Positions 39,787 to 48,977 of a DNA stretch of 64,000 bases are shown here, piece after piece (positions within the stretch are counted from its first letter, which is position 1; every line of letters begins with the position of its first letter). A model generated the notes under the pieces. The model worked only from the letters and a program-made list of their open reading frames with translations, did not search any database and was not told the origin of the DNA. The position numbers and the translations under genes are program-made. The DNA comes from Acerihabitans arboris (GTDB lineage Bacteria > Pseudomonadota > Gammaproteobacteria > Enterobacterales > Enterobacteriaceae): NCBI RefSeq assembly GCF_010131535.1, contig NZ_WUBS01000012.1:1-64000 (forward strand), given 5' to 3'.

Positions 39787-41126
39787 CCCTGGGCCAGTTC
39801 AGCGGCTTGCTGGCGGTTTATCTGATCTCGGTACTGTTTGTGCTGACCCTGACCTATCGGGAATTTCGCCGGGTACGATTTAATTTTAACGTCTTTTTTT
39901 CGCTGCTCTATTTATTGACCTTCTACCTGGGTTTTCCGCTGACCTGCATGCTCTCATTTCGTTTTAATGTCCGGGTGGCGCCGGTGGAAAACCTGATGGA
40001 GGCCCTGCTGGCCGCCACGGCGTTTTACGGGATTTATTATGTCAGCTATAAAACCCGTTGGTTCCCCCCTTCGCGTCCCGCGTCCAGGGCGGTACTGACG
40101 CTGAATCGGGTGGAAACGCACCTGACCTGGATCCTGCTGGCGTTAACCGCCGTCGGCACGGTGGCAATATTTTTCATGCATAACGGCTTTTTATTATTTC
40201 GCCTGCAGTCCTACAGCCAGATTTTTTCCCGCGACGTCACCGGGGTGGCGCTGAAGCGCTTTTTCTATTTTTTTATCCCGGCGATGTTAATTATTTATTT
40301 CCTCAACCCCTCGCGCCGCAATTGGCTATTATTTTTGTGCGGCACCGTCGCCTTCGGTATTTTTACCTATATGGTGGTCGGCGGCACCCGCGCCAATATT
40401 ATCATCGCCTTTGCCCTGTTTTTATTTATCGGCATCCAGCGTAGCTGGATAAGCCTGTGGATGCTGGGCAGCGCCGGGCTGCTGGCCGTGGGCGGCATGT
40501 TCTGGCTGGCGTTGAAGCGCTACGGCCTGAACGTCAGCGGCGAGGAGGGGTTTTACACCTTTTTATACCTGACGCGCGATACGTTTTCGCCTTGGGAAAA
40601 CCTCGCGCTGCTGCTGCAAAACTACGATAAAATAGACTTCCAGGGATTGGCGCCGATAATCCGTGATTTTTACGTTTTTATTCCCGGTTGGCTATGGCCT
40701 GACCGGCCCAGCCTGGTGCTCAATACCGCCAATTATTTTACCTGGCAGGTATTGGACAATCACTCCGGCCTGGCGATTTCGCCCACGCTGATCGGCTCGC
40801 TGGTGGTGATGGGCGGCGTGGTATTCATCCCGCTCGGCGCTATCCTGGTGGGTTTTATCCTGAAAGGGTTCGACACCCTGTACGAGCGGGGCAAGGCGGC
40901 GACGGACCGTTACCGTTCGGCGGTATTGCAGGCATTCTGCTTCGGCGCGGTGTTTAATATGATCGTACTGGCCCGCGAGGGACTGGACGCCTTTACGTCC
41001 CGCGTGGTGTTCTTTGCCCTGGTATTCGGTATTTGCCTGGCGTTGGCAAAACTACTCTTTTGGTTGCTTAACCGCGCGGGATTGATCCGGCCCCGGCATG
41101 CGAGTGGGGCGACAGAGGCGTCATAA
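39783..41126 (+). CDS. wzyE: ECA polymerase
   Basis: 447 residues (E. coli about 450), multi-pass inner-membrane protein that polymerises ECA repeat units in the periplasm. Strongly conserved parts include [33 protein letters not shown] and [22 protein letters not shown]. The ATG at 39783 overlaps the wecF stop (ATGA) and gives the E. coli N-terminus. Confidence 0.94.
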   Translation: MTLGQFSGLLAVYLISVLFVLTLTYREFRRVRFNFNVFFSLLYLLTFYLGFPLTCMLSFRFNVRVAPVENLMEALLAATAFYGIYYVSYKTRWFPPSRPASRAVLTLNRVETHLTWILLALTAVGTVAIFFMHNGFLLFRLQSYSQIFSRDVTGVALKRFFYFFIPAMLIIYFLNPSRRNWLLFLCGTVAFGIFTYMVVGGTRANIIIAFALFLFIGIQRSWISLWMLGSAGLLAVGGMFWLALKRYGLNVSGEEGFYTFLYLTRDTFSPWENLALLLQNYDKIDFQGLAPIIRDFYVFIPGWLWPDRPSLVLNTANYFTWQVLDNHSGLAISPTLIGSLVVMGGVVFIPLGAILVGFILKGFDTLYERGKAATDRYRSAVLQAFCFGAVFNMIVLAREGLDAFTSRVVFFALVFGICLALAKLLFWLLNRAGLIRPRHASGATEAS

Positions 41127-41153
41127 GCGTTCAAACCTCTGGAAGGATGATAA

Positions 41154-41894
41154 ATGGACACTGTGGATGGGATTGCTCAGTACCGTATTCGCGGTTTGGT
41201 CATCTGGGGCTTTCATGAACAACGGCAATGTGTCGATTACCTGTTTGCCGGCGCGCGGGTCAAGACCGGTACCCTGGTGGCCATCAATGCAGAAAAAGTC
41301 CTGGCCTCGGAGCGGGACGCCGTGCTTCTCGAACTGCTGAATAAAGCGGAATACAAATACGCCGACGGCATCAGCATCGTGCGATCGATCCGCCGCAAAT
41401 ACCCGTCCGCCGACGTCGCGCGTATCGCCGGCGCCGATTTATGGGAAGGCATCATGGCGCGGGCGGGCAAAGAGGGCACGCCGGTGTTCCTTATCGGCGG
41501 CAGGCCGGCCATCCTCGAACAGACCGCCGAGCGGCTGCGGCTGAAATGGAATGTTAATATCGTCGGCCTGCAGGACGGCTATTTTGCCCCGGCCGCCCAG
41601 GAATCGCTGTTCGCGCGGGTGCGGGCCAGCGGCGCGGCTATCGTTACCGTGGCGATGGGATCGCCCAAGCAGGAAAAGGTGATGCGCGATTGCCGGGCCA
41701 GCTACCCGAATGCGCTCTACATGGGCGTAGGCGGCACCTACGACGTTTTTACCGGCCATGTGAAGCGTGCGCCCCTCATCTGGCAGCGCCTGGGCCTGGA
41801 GTGGCTGTATCGCCTGTTCAGCCAGCCCAGCCGCCTCCGGCGCCAGCTGAAACTGTTGCGCTTCATCGGCTACTATATCAGCGGACGTTTATAG
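41154..41894 (+). CDS. wecG: UDP-ManNAcA transferase (lipid II synthesis)
   Basis: 246 residues, as in E. coli, glycosyltransferase family 26 (WecG/TagA/CpsF). It adds ManNAcA to lipid I of [15 protein letters not shown] and [17 protein letters not shown] are family signatures. GGAAGG lies nine bases before the ATG. Last gene of the operon; the yifK transporter gene that follows it in E. coli is absent. Confidence 0.94.
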   Translation: MDTVDGIAQYRIRGLVIWGFHEQRQCVDYLFAGARVKTGTLVAINAEKVLASERDAVLLELLNKAEYKYADGISIVRSIRRKYPSADVARIAGADLWEGIMARAGKEGTPVFLIGGRPAILEQTAERLRLKWNVNIVGLQDGYFAPAAQESLFARVRASGAAIVTVAMGSPKQEKVMRDCRASYPNALYMGVGGTYDVFTGHVKRAPLIWQRLGLEWLYRLFSQPSRLRRQLKLLRFIGYYISGRL

Positions 41895-42028
41895 GCGCGC
41901 GGGTCGCCAGATCGGGGTTAAGTAGCCGAAAATAAGGGGGCATGGCGTTTTCACGGTGGGAAAAGCGAGCTAAGCGGGCAGTAAATGAGCAAAGGGTCAT
42001 TAAACCCGGCAAAAGTATCAAAAAGCAC

Positions 42029-42057
42029 TAGACAGTCAGGCCGCGATTCCGTACTAT
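42029..42057 (+). promoter_or_regulatory. Stable-RNA promoter of the argX tRNA operon
   Basis: TAGACA (42029-42034) and TACTAT (42052-42057) are separated by exactly 17 bases, followed by a C-rich discriminator as in growth-rate-controlled stable RNA promoters. Transcription would start about 15 bases before tRNA-Arg. Confidence 0.8.
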
Positions 42058-42078
42058 CCCCACCCGCAACGGCGCTAA

Positions 42079-42155
<77 letters not shown>

Positions 42156-42218
42156 TAAATTTGTGCGCAAGTGCCGTGTCAGCAGTATCGTCACGTTGCG
42201 GTAAGCAGTATCAGTAAT

Positions 42219-42295
42219 GGTGATTGTAGCTCAGTTGGTAGAGCCCTGGATTGTGATTCCAGTTGTCGTGGGTTCGAGCCCCATCAGTCACCCCA
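42219..42295 (+). tRNA. hisR: tRNA-His (anticodon GTG)
   Basis: 77 nt counting the G at position -1 opposite discriminator C, as typical of bacterial tRNA-His. Anticodon GTG at 42253-42255, T-arm GGGTTCGAGCCCC, encoded CCA. Confidence 0.96.
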
Positions 42296-42309
42296 TTATT
42301 AGTGGCCAT

Positions 42310-42396
42310 GCGAAGGTGGCGGAATTGGTAGACGCGCTAGCTTCAGGTGTTAGTGTCTTAACGGACGTGAGGGTTCAAGTCCCTCTCTTCGCACCA
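42310..42396 (+). tRNA. leuT: tRNA-Leu (anticodon CAG)
   Basis: 87-nt class II tRNA with a long variable arm, acceptor GCGAAGG/CTTCGC, anticodon CAG at 42344-42346, encoded CCA. Confidence 0.96.
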
Positions 42397-42432
42397 CAAC
42401 CTATGCAGTACCGGTTTTAAGATGTTGCAGTA

Positions 42433-42509
42433 CGGCGAGTAGCGCAGCTTGGTAGCGCAACTGGTTTGGGACCAGTGGGTCGGAGGTTCGAATCCTCTCT
42501 CGCCGACCA
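42433..42509 (+). tRNA. proM: tRNA-Pro (anticodon TGG)
   Basis: 77 nt, acceptor CGGCGAG/CTCGCCG, anticodon TGG at 42467-42469, encoded CCA. Last of the operon. Confidence 0.96.
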
Positions 42510-42560
42510 CATTCCCGATGGTGTTGCCCAGGCGGTAGCGGGCAAGGCCAGAAAAAGAAA

Positions 42561-42593
42561 AACGGCAGGTCGTTATGACCTGCCGTTTTTTTT
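42561..42593 (+). terminator. Rho-independent terminator of the tRNA operon
   Basis: A perfect 11-bp stem (AACGGCAGGTC, 42561-42571, with 42577-42587) on a GTTAT loop, followed by a T-run, 52 bases after proM. Confidence 0.93.
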
Positions 42594-42739
42594 CGCCTGC
42601 GTAAAACGGATGTAAATTCATATTCATTATCTGCGTTAATGCCGCGTTTATTTTTTCTTGTTATATTTATAAATATCACTGAACCCAGTCCGGTTTTCTT
42701 GATTAAAAATATTTTTTTAATAAACTTGAAGGTGAAAAT

Positions 42740-43174
42740 ATGAATGCAGACGCAATAACTTCTTCATCATCGCTGAAAAATTGTAACGGTGTTAATGAAA
42801 GTGAAAGAGATGGCATGGGAGAAAAAAAGTGGATTTTTAAGGAAAATGGCATCGCCACGTATGATTTTGGCTTGGCGCCAGATGGCGCGGAATATTCATG
42901 CAATAAATTTTCTCCAGCATGCGTATCATTCGACATTACGTATTATCCTAACGATGCCATGCCAGTGATTGACGTTGGTGGCACCGGCGAAGTTATTAGG
43001 GTTAAAGATGGTCTTATTACGGTGAAGGCCGTCCTGCGGATGGATATAACGCTGTGGGGAGGCGGAGTATACACTATCAAAAATATAACTGGCCAAGAGG
43101 TGCTTGGTACTGAATGTGATACTGGCGCGGCTCCACATTTCAGGCCTGCGGGAGTAACAATGCTTGCCGGCTGA
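42740..43174 (+). CDS. Orphan protein of unknown function
   Basis: 144 residues, no family recognised. GAAGGTG lies a few bases before the ATG, and base composition is AT-richer than nearby housekeeping genes, suggesting transfer. The N-terminal 25 residues are Ser/Asn-rich and polar. The rest is predicted mostly beta (YDFGLAPDGAEYSC, VSFDITYYP, MPVIDVGG, VKAVLRMDITLWGGGVYTI), with three Cys and no signal peptide or membrane segment. It follows the tRNA operon terminator and is followed by a possible terminator at 43327. Confidence 0.5.
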   Translation: MNADAITSSSSLKNCNGVNESERDGMGEKKWIFKENGIATYDFGLAPDGAEYSCNKFSPACVSFDITYYPNDAMPVIDVGGTGEVIRVKDGLITVKAVLRMDITLWGGGVYTIKNITGQEVLGTECDTGAAPHFRPAGVTMLAG

Positions 43175-43326
43175 CAACTCCATGGACAAACATGCCGGAT
43201 TTCCGACACTGGTGGCAATAGGTTTTTCGGCATACTGTAACCGGAGGTTCTGGCAGGTAAGCTAGCCGATCCCGGGCATGCTTCAGGCTGTGCTGATGAC
43301 GCGACATGTTGGGGACCACACCTTTG

Positions 43327-43353
43327 CCTTGCTTATGAGCAAGGTCATTTTTT
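43327..43353 (+). terminator. Possible terminator after the orphan gene
   Basis: A perfect 7-bp stem (CCTTGCT, 43327-43333, with 43338-43344) and a T-rich tail (TCATTTTTT). It lies about 150 bases after the stop, so the link to that gene is uncertain. Confidence 0.5.
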
Positions 43354-43360
43354 CGCACAA

Positions 43361-43795
43361 TCACCCATGAACGTTTATTGCATCAGGTATGGTTATCGGG
43401 GACTCGATGCAACGCTCCCCGATCTGTAACGATTTTTCCTGATAAAAAGGGCTGCCGTCTTTGTTTATCAGATAAAAAACTTCAAACAAATACTGCTTCT
43501 CGTTTTTGAAAGCACAGCGGAAACTGGTATTAGCAGGAAACCAGTATTTCAAGTCCTTTAGAAAAACTGTTTTTCCAATATGTTCCCTAAACTCTTTATT
43601 ATATTTCACTACCGTTCTAAGATTTTTGAAATCATTAAAATACTCTAACTGTCCTTCCCCATAGCAGGTGCCATGTTTTTTCCACTCGTGTTGCATAAGG
43701 CCGGTTGGTTCAGACGTGACAATATGTCTGTAATCCTGATCATCCAGCATAGATGATAATATGTCTTTATCGAGATAGCGTGAAAGCGAGAGTTT
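43361..43795 (-). pseudogene. RNase T2 family fragment (5' truncated)
   Basis: The frame is open back to a TGA at 43796-43798, with a first ATG at 43750 (129 residues). It contains HEWKKHGTCYG, the second catalytic segment (CAS II) of RNase T2 enzymes, and a C-terminal part with the expected Cys and EVFYL strand. The signal peptide and the first catalytic segment (HGLWP-type His) are missing, about half of a normal protein of 230-270 residues. It is AT-rich. An active enzyme is unlikely; read as a decayed secreted ribonuclease gene. Confidence 0.7.
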
Positions 43796-43843
43796 TCAGG
43801 CCTATGTTTGGCATAGGTATATCTGGGGGCAACCTCAGGCTGG

Positions 43844-44497
43844 CTATATCTCGGTTGATATCCGATTTATAGCGGCCATCAGTCCGGATTGAGGACTGGT
43901 GATAGGTGTTGGCCAGTGATTAACCAGCTCAGCCGCATCCGCCATGGATGCTTGTGCTAATACCACCATCGTCGCGCCCTCCTCATATGCATGTTCCACA
44001 GAGCGTGCAATCGTGGATAAGTATGCGTCTTGCCTGCCTGCTTTGAATAAAGCCCAGGCATCTGGAACCAAGCTGATGTGAACAGATGAAACCAATGAAT
44101 GCTGAATAGCATCACTAAACAGTCGGGAGGTGGCCGCCATCGTCGTCTCGGCCGCACATAGAACAACAATCATACCACCAATGGCTATAGCCCGTTCGGC
44201 AATCGCTATATCAACCCTTAATATGGGAACGTAAGACATAGCCGAAATACTATCGACGGCGGGACCCAGCGTCGAGCAAGTGAGAATTACGGCATCCGCT
44301 TCTTGTGCCAGTTTAAGCAATATTGCCGCTGTTTCATCGGCAATAGTTGCTGTAATGCCGCCGGCACACTCCACCGCATCAAGGAGATCTTCCCTAACCT
44401 CATGGCGCAGCGTCCCGGCCGAAAGACCCAATTTCCCGGCAGCTCGCTCGAAAACATCAATATTACTGGCGGCAGTATGTAAGCAGGCTATTTGCAC
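43844..44497 (-). CDS. Asp/Glu racemase-family protein
   Basis: 217 residues with the layout of the Asp/Glu/hydantoin racemase family. The first catalytic-cysteine position is likely VILTCSTLGPAVD (about residue 74), whereas the usual second cysteine segment reads VVLAQASMADAAE, with Ala where Cys is expected. The loss of one of the two cysteines argues against ordinary racemase activity; related decarboxylases and isomerases use one. GTG start at 44497 with GGAGAG about eight bases upstream. Substrate unknown. Confidence 0.65.
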   Translation of the reverse strand: MQIACLHTAASNIDVFERAAGKLGLSAGTLRHEVREDLLDAVECAGGITATIADETAAILLKLAQEADAVILTCSTLGPAVDSISAMSYVPILRVDIAIAERAIAIGGMIVVLCAAETTMAATSRLFSDAIQHSLVSSVHISLVPDAWALFKAGRQDAYLSTIARSVEHAYEEGATMVVLAQASMADAAELVNHWPTPITSPQSGLMAAINRISTEI

Positions 44498-44597
44498 GGT
44501 AAGTTCTCTCCAATCAAAAATGCCAAGGCAGCCGCACGCCTGGATTTGCGCTATGACGGTGGCGACCGGGGGTCGTTATCATGGCTTCAACGTTTCT

Positions 44598-44894
44598 CTA
44601 TCTGTGTGGGACTGCCATTTTCGCTTTACGTTCATGCATGTTTGCCACAACCAGCAGGTCGGTCAAACCTTTATGCGCTATCTCCCGGTCGACCAGTCCC
44701 TGCGGCATGACGCCAATCACCTCACCACCGGCAGTCAGCGCCGCATTCGCCACCGCGCCCATCAGGCCTACCCGTCCTCCTCCGTACACAATGCCGATAC
44801 GCCGCAATGCCAGTTGTTGACCCACCTGTTTGGCCGCGGTCATATATAGCGGGTTCTCGCCAGGGGCGGAACCACAAAAAATACCTATTTTCAT
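44598..44894 (-). pseudogene. LOG-family protein, 3' truncated
   Basis: 98 residues matching the N-terminal half of LOG (lonely guy) nucleoside-5'-monophosphate phosphoribohydrolases: IGIFCGSAPG, YGGGRVGLMG, VIGVMPQGL and MHERKAKMA. The frame then ends in four unrelated residues, before the expected PGGxGTxxE catalytic motif. The break is at about 44610. The next gene on this strand, the racemase-like gene, begins about 100 bases beyond, so a deletion probably joined them. Confidence 0.75.
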
Positions 44895-45059
44895 TTTTTA
44901 TCAGGTCCTTAAACACGTCGGTTCGTGCTGTCGATTGGCAGGTGGGCGCTAAGTGACAAAATCGGTTTTGCGGAAGTTTGCGATGAACGCTGACTTTCCT
45001 GGAGTAAACTGACCAGCGTCACAATAAAAATATATCGCAAATAACGGGGATTATGAAAA

Positions 45060-45881
45060 ATGCCTACCGAAATTTCTGCCGCATCGCGGCTGCCGCCACT
45101 TCCTGCCGATGTTATCACGGCGCTGAATACCATCGCTTCCTGGCTGGCCGTTGACGATTTTTCCGCCCATCGGGATAATTTAAGCGCCGACGCCATTATC
45201 CTGGCCGGTAATGCGATATTGACGACCATTGATGGCGCATGCGCGCTGGCGAAGGCCCGCAACATTCCCCTGTTTGTCTCCGGCGGCATTGGCCACTCCA
45301 CTTCGTTTCTTACCGCCGCTATAGCACAACATCCCCGCTACCGGACGATTGATGCCGCTGCCCGCCCGGAAGCCGCCATTTTGCATGATATTGCCACCCG
45401 ATTCTGGGCGCTGCCTGGGGAACAGGTATTTATGGAGACCGCTTCGCGCAACTCCGGCGAAAATGCCAGTTTTACACGTGCGCTGCTGGAGCAACAGCGA
45501 TTTACATCGCGGAATATTATTCTTATCCAGGATCCCTTGTTACAGCGCCGGACCGATGCCACCTTTCGGCATTGTTGGTCAGACGCGGTCAACCGGCCGA
45601 CATTTATCAACTGGCCGACCTATATTCCCCATCTGGCCAACACCAACAGCGGCATCGGCTTTTCCGGTGGCCGGCATGATGGTCTCTGGCCGGTAAATCG
45701 TTTTATATCATTATTATTGGGTGAAATTCCCCGTTTGCGAGATGATCAACAAGGATATGGCCCGAAAGGGAAACGTTTTATCTGCCATGTGGATATCCCA
45801 AAGCCTGTTGAAGATGCCTGGCAAGCGCTGATGCAAAATCAGTTGATAGCGGAAGTATGGCGCGATCGTATCGATATATGA
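45060..45881 (+). CDS. ydcF: YdcF family (DUF218) protein
   Basis: 273 residues (E. coli YdcF about 266) with matching segments ADAIILAGNAILTTIDGAC, PLFVSGGIGHSTSFL, SGENASFTRALL, IQDPLLQRRT and RLRDDQQGYGP. E. coli YdcF is reported to bind S-adenosylmethionine; the DUF218 fold is otherwise linked to envelope roles. No signal peptide. In E. coli the gene lies elsewhere, so it was moved here or is a second copy. Confidence 0.85.
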   Translation: MPTEISAASRLPPLPADVITALNTIASWLAVDDFSAHRDNLSADAIILAGNAILTTIDGACALAKARNIPLFVSGGIGHSTSFLTAAIAQHPRYRTIDAAARPEAAILHDIATRFWALPGEQVFMETASRNSGENASFTRALLEQQRFTSRNIILIQDPLLQRRTDATFRHCWSDAVNRPTFINWPTYIPHLANTNSGIGFSGGRHDGLWPVNRFISLLLGEIPRLRDDQQGYGPKGKRFICHVDIPKPVEDAWQALMQNQLIAEVWRDRIDI

Positions 45882-46056
45882 TCCGGTTGTCCGGGTAATC
45901 ATGATAGCGGAGCCAGGGAGAGGAAATAACATTGCCCAGCTATCTGAGGCTGGAGCGTTATTGTCGATTTGGGTTATGCCACGCTGCGCATTGCGGTGGG
46001 GAAATCAAGTGCTTACCTTCCAACGTGCCCCAGCGCGTCAGGCGCTTATCCTCTAA
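45882..46056. other. Gap between ydcF and an oxidoreductase relic
   Basis: About 175 bases with no supported gene. Together with the fragment that follows, it fills the space where kdpE is expected. Confidence 0.4.
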
Positions 46057-46209
46057 TGCCGGCCGCGCCATATACGCACCATGATGCGGGCCTTCCAGCG
46101 GGACGGCATGACGGCGGGACCGGATGTCGCGCCGCGTCTGGAATCGATGCTGGGACACCCGTTGCGCCGGTACCAGGATTTTGTGCGGGAAACCATCGCC
46201 GCCTGGAAA
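46057..46209 (+). pseudogene. C-terminal fragment of an NmrA-type NAD(P)-binding protein
   Basis: After a TAA at 46054 the plus frame reads RHIRTMMRAFQRDGM, DVAPRLESMLG and RRYQDFVRETIAAW. This resembles the end of NmrA/atypical short-chain dehydrogenase proteins of the NAD(P)H-binding quinone reductase type. No N-terminal Rossmann part is present. It runs against kdpD and stops about 50 bases before the kdpE relic. Confidence 0.5.
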
Positions 46210-46253
46210 TCCTGCCCGGTATCCCGCCGGCGCAACGCGACCCGGACACGTGC

Positions 46254-46281
46254 CAGCAGTCACGATCAATACGGTGTTCAT
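46254..46281 (-). pseudogene. kdpE: kdpE relic (first codons only)
   Basis: An ATG overlaps the kdpD stop (ATGA), as in intact kdpDE operons, and the first seven codons read MNTVLIV, like the KdpE start MTNVLIV. The next codons should give the acidic EDE pocket of the receiver domain but read TAGTCPG, and no receiver or DNA-binding domain follows. kdpE is therefore truncated at about codon 8. Confidence 0.75.
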
Positions 46282-48968
46282 TGCGCTTCTTCGGCATACC
46301 CGGGCACTATGGGCGGTTGGGTGATGGGCAGGGTAATATAAAAGCAGGCGCCGCCTTCCGGTCGGTTGCCGGCGCGGATATGCCCTTCGTGCATTTCTAT
46401 AATCGCCTTGCAGATAGCCAGCCCCAGGCCTACGCCGGGCACGGCCGATTCCTTGTTGCCGCGCGCGAATTTTTCGAAGATCTTGAGTTCCTGCCCTTCC
46501 GGGATACCCGGGCCATTGTCCCAAACCTCGATTTCCAACCGGTCGCGCTGCTCATAGGCGCGGATGCCCAGCTGCGCGTGATCTCCCGCATATTTGAGCG
46601 CATTCTCCAGCAGGTTGGTGAACACCCGCTCAAGCAGGGTGCCGTCGGCTTTGATCAATACCAGGTGATCCGGCAGGTCGAGCCTGATCTGGCGCTTGGA
46701 CAGCGACGGCTCCATGATTTTCAGCGCGCTGCCGACCACCTCTTCGAGCGCCACCCATTCGGCGCGCAGGTTGAGTCCGCCGGACTGGATGCGCGCCATA
46801 TCCAGCATATTATTCACCAGCCGGATAGTGCTTAAGGTTTGCTGGCGGATCTGGCTGGCCTGCGGCGCGTATCTAGAGCCCTCGGCGGCCAGGTCGAGGG
46901 TCAGGATTTCCGACTGGCCGAACAAAACCGTCAACGGGGTGCGCAGATCGTGGGACAGGGCGGACAGCAGCGCATTGCGCAGCTCCTCGCGTTCGGCGGC
47001 CAGCCGCGCGTGCTCTTCGCTGCGCGTAAGCAACATGCGCTCCAGGGCGCCGGCGATAAGCACGGTAAAGGTTTCCAGCATGCGTTGCTGTTCAGGGATC
47101 ATCAGGTGACGCAGGTTGGCCGGCTCAATCACCAGCAGCCCCAGGGTCTTGCCGGCGGTTTTCAACGGCAGGATCTGATAGGGCACGCCGGGCAGCGTAT
47201 CGGTGCCGGCGCCCGCGGGTTGCCCCTTGTCAAAGCTCCAGCGCGTGATGGCGCGATCGGGGATCGCCGTCAGGTTCGGCACGGTGCCGATGGCCTCCAG
47301 CTCGCCGTTTTCCTGCGGCAGCAGCAATTCGCTGCGTGCCTGCAGGGTACTGTCGATGATGCGCTGGCAGGTATGGGCAATTTCATCCATGCCGCGCGCG
47401 CCGCTCAGCGCCTTGGATATTTCATACAGGTGGCGCACGCGCTGTTCCCGATAGCGCGCCACGCGCGCCTGGTAGCGCACACCCGCCGTCAGGTTGCCGA
47501 TGATGATGCCCACCGCCAGCATCACGCCGAAGGTGAAGAGATATTGCACATCCGACACCGCCACGGTGCCGGTAGGCGCAATAAACACCATATCAAAAAT
47601 AACGATGTTGAGGATGGTCGCCACTACCGACGGCCAGCGGCCGTAGCGCAGCGCCACGATCGCCACGCCGAGCAAATAGATCATCACCAGATTGGTGGGA
47701 TCCACGCCGGGCAGCAGCCAGCGGCCGCCGATGGTAATCAGGGCGCAGAGCACTACCGCCACCAGGCACCCGCGCAACTGCACCCGCCATTTATCGGTAA
47801 AGGACCGGCTGTCCGCCAGCCTGCCCGGGGCATCGGCCGGAGGCTCGTCCAGCGCCACTATCATCAGATCCAGATCGGGGCCGAGCTGGCCCAGCCGGTC
47901 GGCAAAGCTGTCCCTGCGCCAGCGTTTGGCCGGGCGGCGGCCGGTGATGATTTTACCCAGGTTGTGCTCGCGGGCGTAGCGCAGCACCGCGTTCACCTCG
48001 CTGGGATCGGACAGGGTGGCGGTTTCCGCGCCCAGTTCCTGGGCGAGCTGCAGGGTGCGCAGGATACTGCGGCGACGCGATTCGGCCAGGCGGTGCAGTG
48101 AGGGGGTTTCCACGTAGACGGCATGCCAGACGCTGCCGAGCTTGGCGGCCAGCCGGGCCGCGGTGCGCACCAGTTTTTCGCTGCCGGAATTATTGCCGAT
48201 GCACAGCAGGATGGCGTCGCGCGTATGCCATACCTTGTCCTCGCCTCCCAGGGCGTCGCGCCAGACCCGCATCTGGTCGTCCACCCGATCGGCGGTACGG
48301 CGCAAGGCCAGCTCGCGCAGGGCAAATAGGTTGCCTTTGCGGAAAAAATTTTCGATGGCCCGCTCGGCGCGATCGCCGATATACACCTTGCCTTCTTTCA
48401 AGCGCTGGCGCAGATCGTCGGGGGGGAGATCCACCAGCACCACCTCATCCGCCGAATCGAAAAACGGGTCCGGCACGGTTTCCCGCACCCGGATGCCGGT
48501 CACGCCGCTTACCACGTCGTTCAGGCTTTCCAGATGCTGGACGTTGATGGTGGTCAGGACGTCGATGCCGGCGTCAAGCAGCTCTTCGACATCCTGCCAA
48601 CGCTTGGGATGGCGCGAGCCGCGCGCATTGGTATGCGCCAGCTCGTCCATCAGGATCACCGCCGGGCGCCTGGCCAGCGCGGCGTCCAGGTCAAACTCCT
48701 GATGCTTGTGCCGGCCGGTCGGCCGCCGCGGCAGCAGGGTTAGCCCATCCAGCAAGGCCTCGGTTTCAACGCGCCCATGCGTTTCCACCACCCCCACCAG
48801 CACCTCCAGTCCCTGCGCCCGCAGGCGACGGGCCTCCTGCAGCATAGACCAGGTTTTACCCACGCCGGCGCAGGCGCCGAAATAGATTTTCAGCTTGCCG
48901 CGTTTTTTAATACCGGCCTGCAATAATAACGCGTCCGGGTCGGGGCGCTGGGGTTCATCATCGCTCAT
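46278..48968 (-). CDS. kdpD: Potassium-sensing histidine kinase KdpD
   Basis: 896 residues (E. coli 894). The N-terminal KdpD domain has Walker A GACAGVGKT (31-39) and PAVILMDELAHTN, then a Usp domain (to about 370), four close membrane segments (about 400-500), a GAF domain, and HisKA/HATPase domains with the phospho-His in LSALSHDLRTPLTVL, DNGPGIPEG and GVGLGLAICKAI. All appear intact. In E. coli KdpD phosphorylates KdpE to turn on kdpFABC; here the adjacent kdpE is a relic, so KdpD needs a regulator coded elsewhere or is an orphan. It lies nine bases after kdpC. Confidence 0.93.
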   Translation of the reverse strand: MSDDEPQRPDPDALLLQAGIKKRGKLKIYFGACAGVGKTWSMLQEARRLRAQGLEVLVGVVETHGRVETEALLDGLTLLPRRPTGRHKHQEFDLDAALARRPAVILMDELAHTNARGSRHPKRWQDVEELLDAGIDVLTTINVQHLESLNDVVSGVTGIRVRETVPDPFFDSADEVVLVDLPPDDLRQRLKEGKVYIGDRAERAIENFFRKGNLFALRELALRRTADRVDDQMRVWRDALGGEDKVWHTRDAILLCIGNNSGSEKLVRTAARLAAKLGSVWHAVYVETPSLHRLAESRRRSILRTLQLAQELGAETATLSDPSEVNAVLRYAREHNLGKIITGRRPAKRWRRDSFADRLGQLGPDLDLMIVALDEPPADAPGRLADSRSFTDKWRVQLRGCLVAVVLCALITIGGRWLLPGVDPTNLVMIYLLGVAIVALRYGRWPSVVATILNIVIFDMVFIAPTGTVAVSDVQYLFTFGVMLAVGIIIGNLTAGVRYQARVARYREQRVRHLYEISKALSGARGMDEIAHTCQRIIDSTLQARSELLLPQENGELEAIGTVPNLTAIPDRAITRWSFDKGQPAGAGTDTLPGVPYQILPLKTAGKTLGLLVIEPANLRHLMIPEQQRMLETFTVLIAGALERMLLTRSEEHARLAAEREELRNALLSALSHDLRTPLTVLFGQSEILTLDLAAEGSRYAPQASQIRQQTLSTIRLVNNMLDMARIQSGGLNLRAEWVALEEVVGSALKIMEPSLSKRQIRLDLPDHLVLIKADGTLLERVFTNLLENALKYAGDHAQLGIRAYEQRDRLEIEVWDNGPGIPEGQELKIFEKFARGNKESAVPGVGLGLAICKAIIEMHEGHIRAGNRPEGGACFYITLPITQPPIVPGYAEEAQ

Positions 48969-48977
48969 GGGGCGTCC

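Noticed and set aside
43140-43364. A minus frame with CxxC-like cysteine pairs (CRKTYCHQC) suggestive of a transposase zinc motif
   Set aside because: No ribosome site, overlaps the end of the orphan gene, and no transposase catalytic residues or terminal repeats nearby.
46839-48101. A 420-codon plus-strand frame opposite kdpD
   Set aside because: Same cause: third-position GC bias of kdpD opens the opposite frame. The composition is not protein-like.
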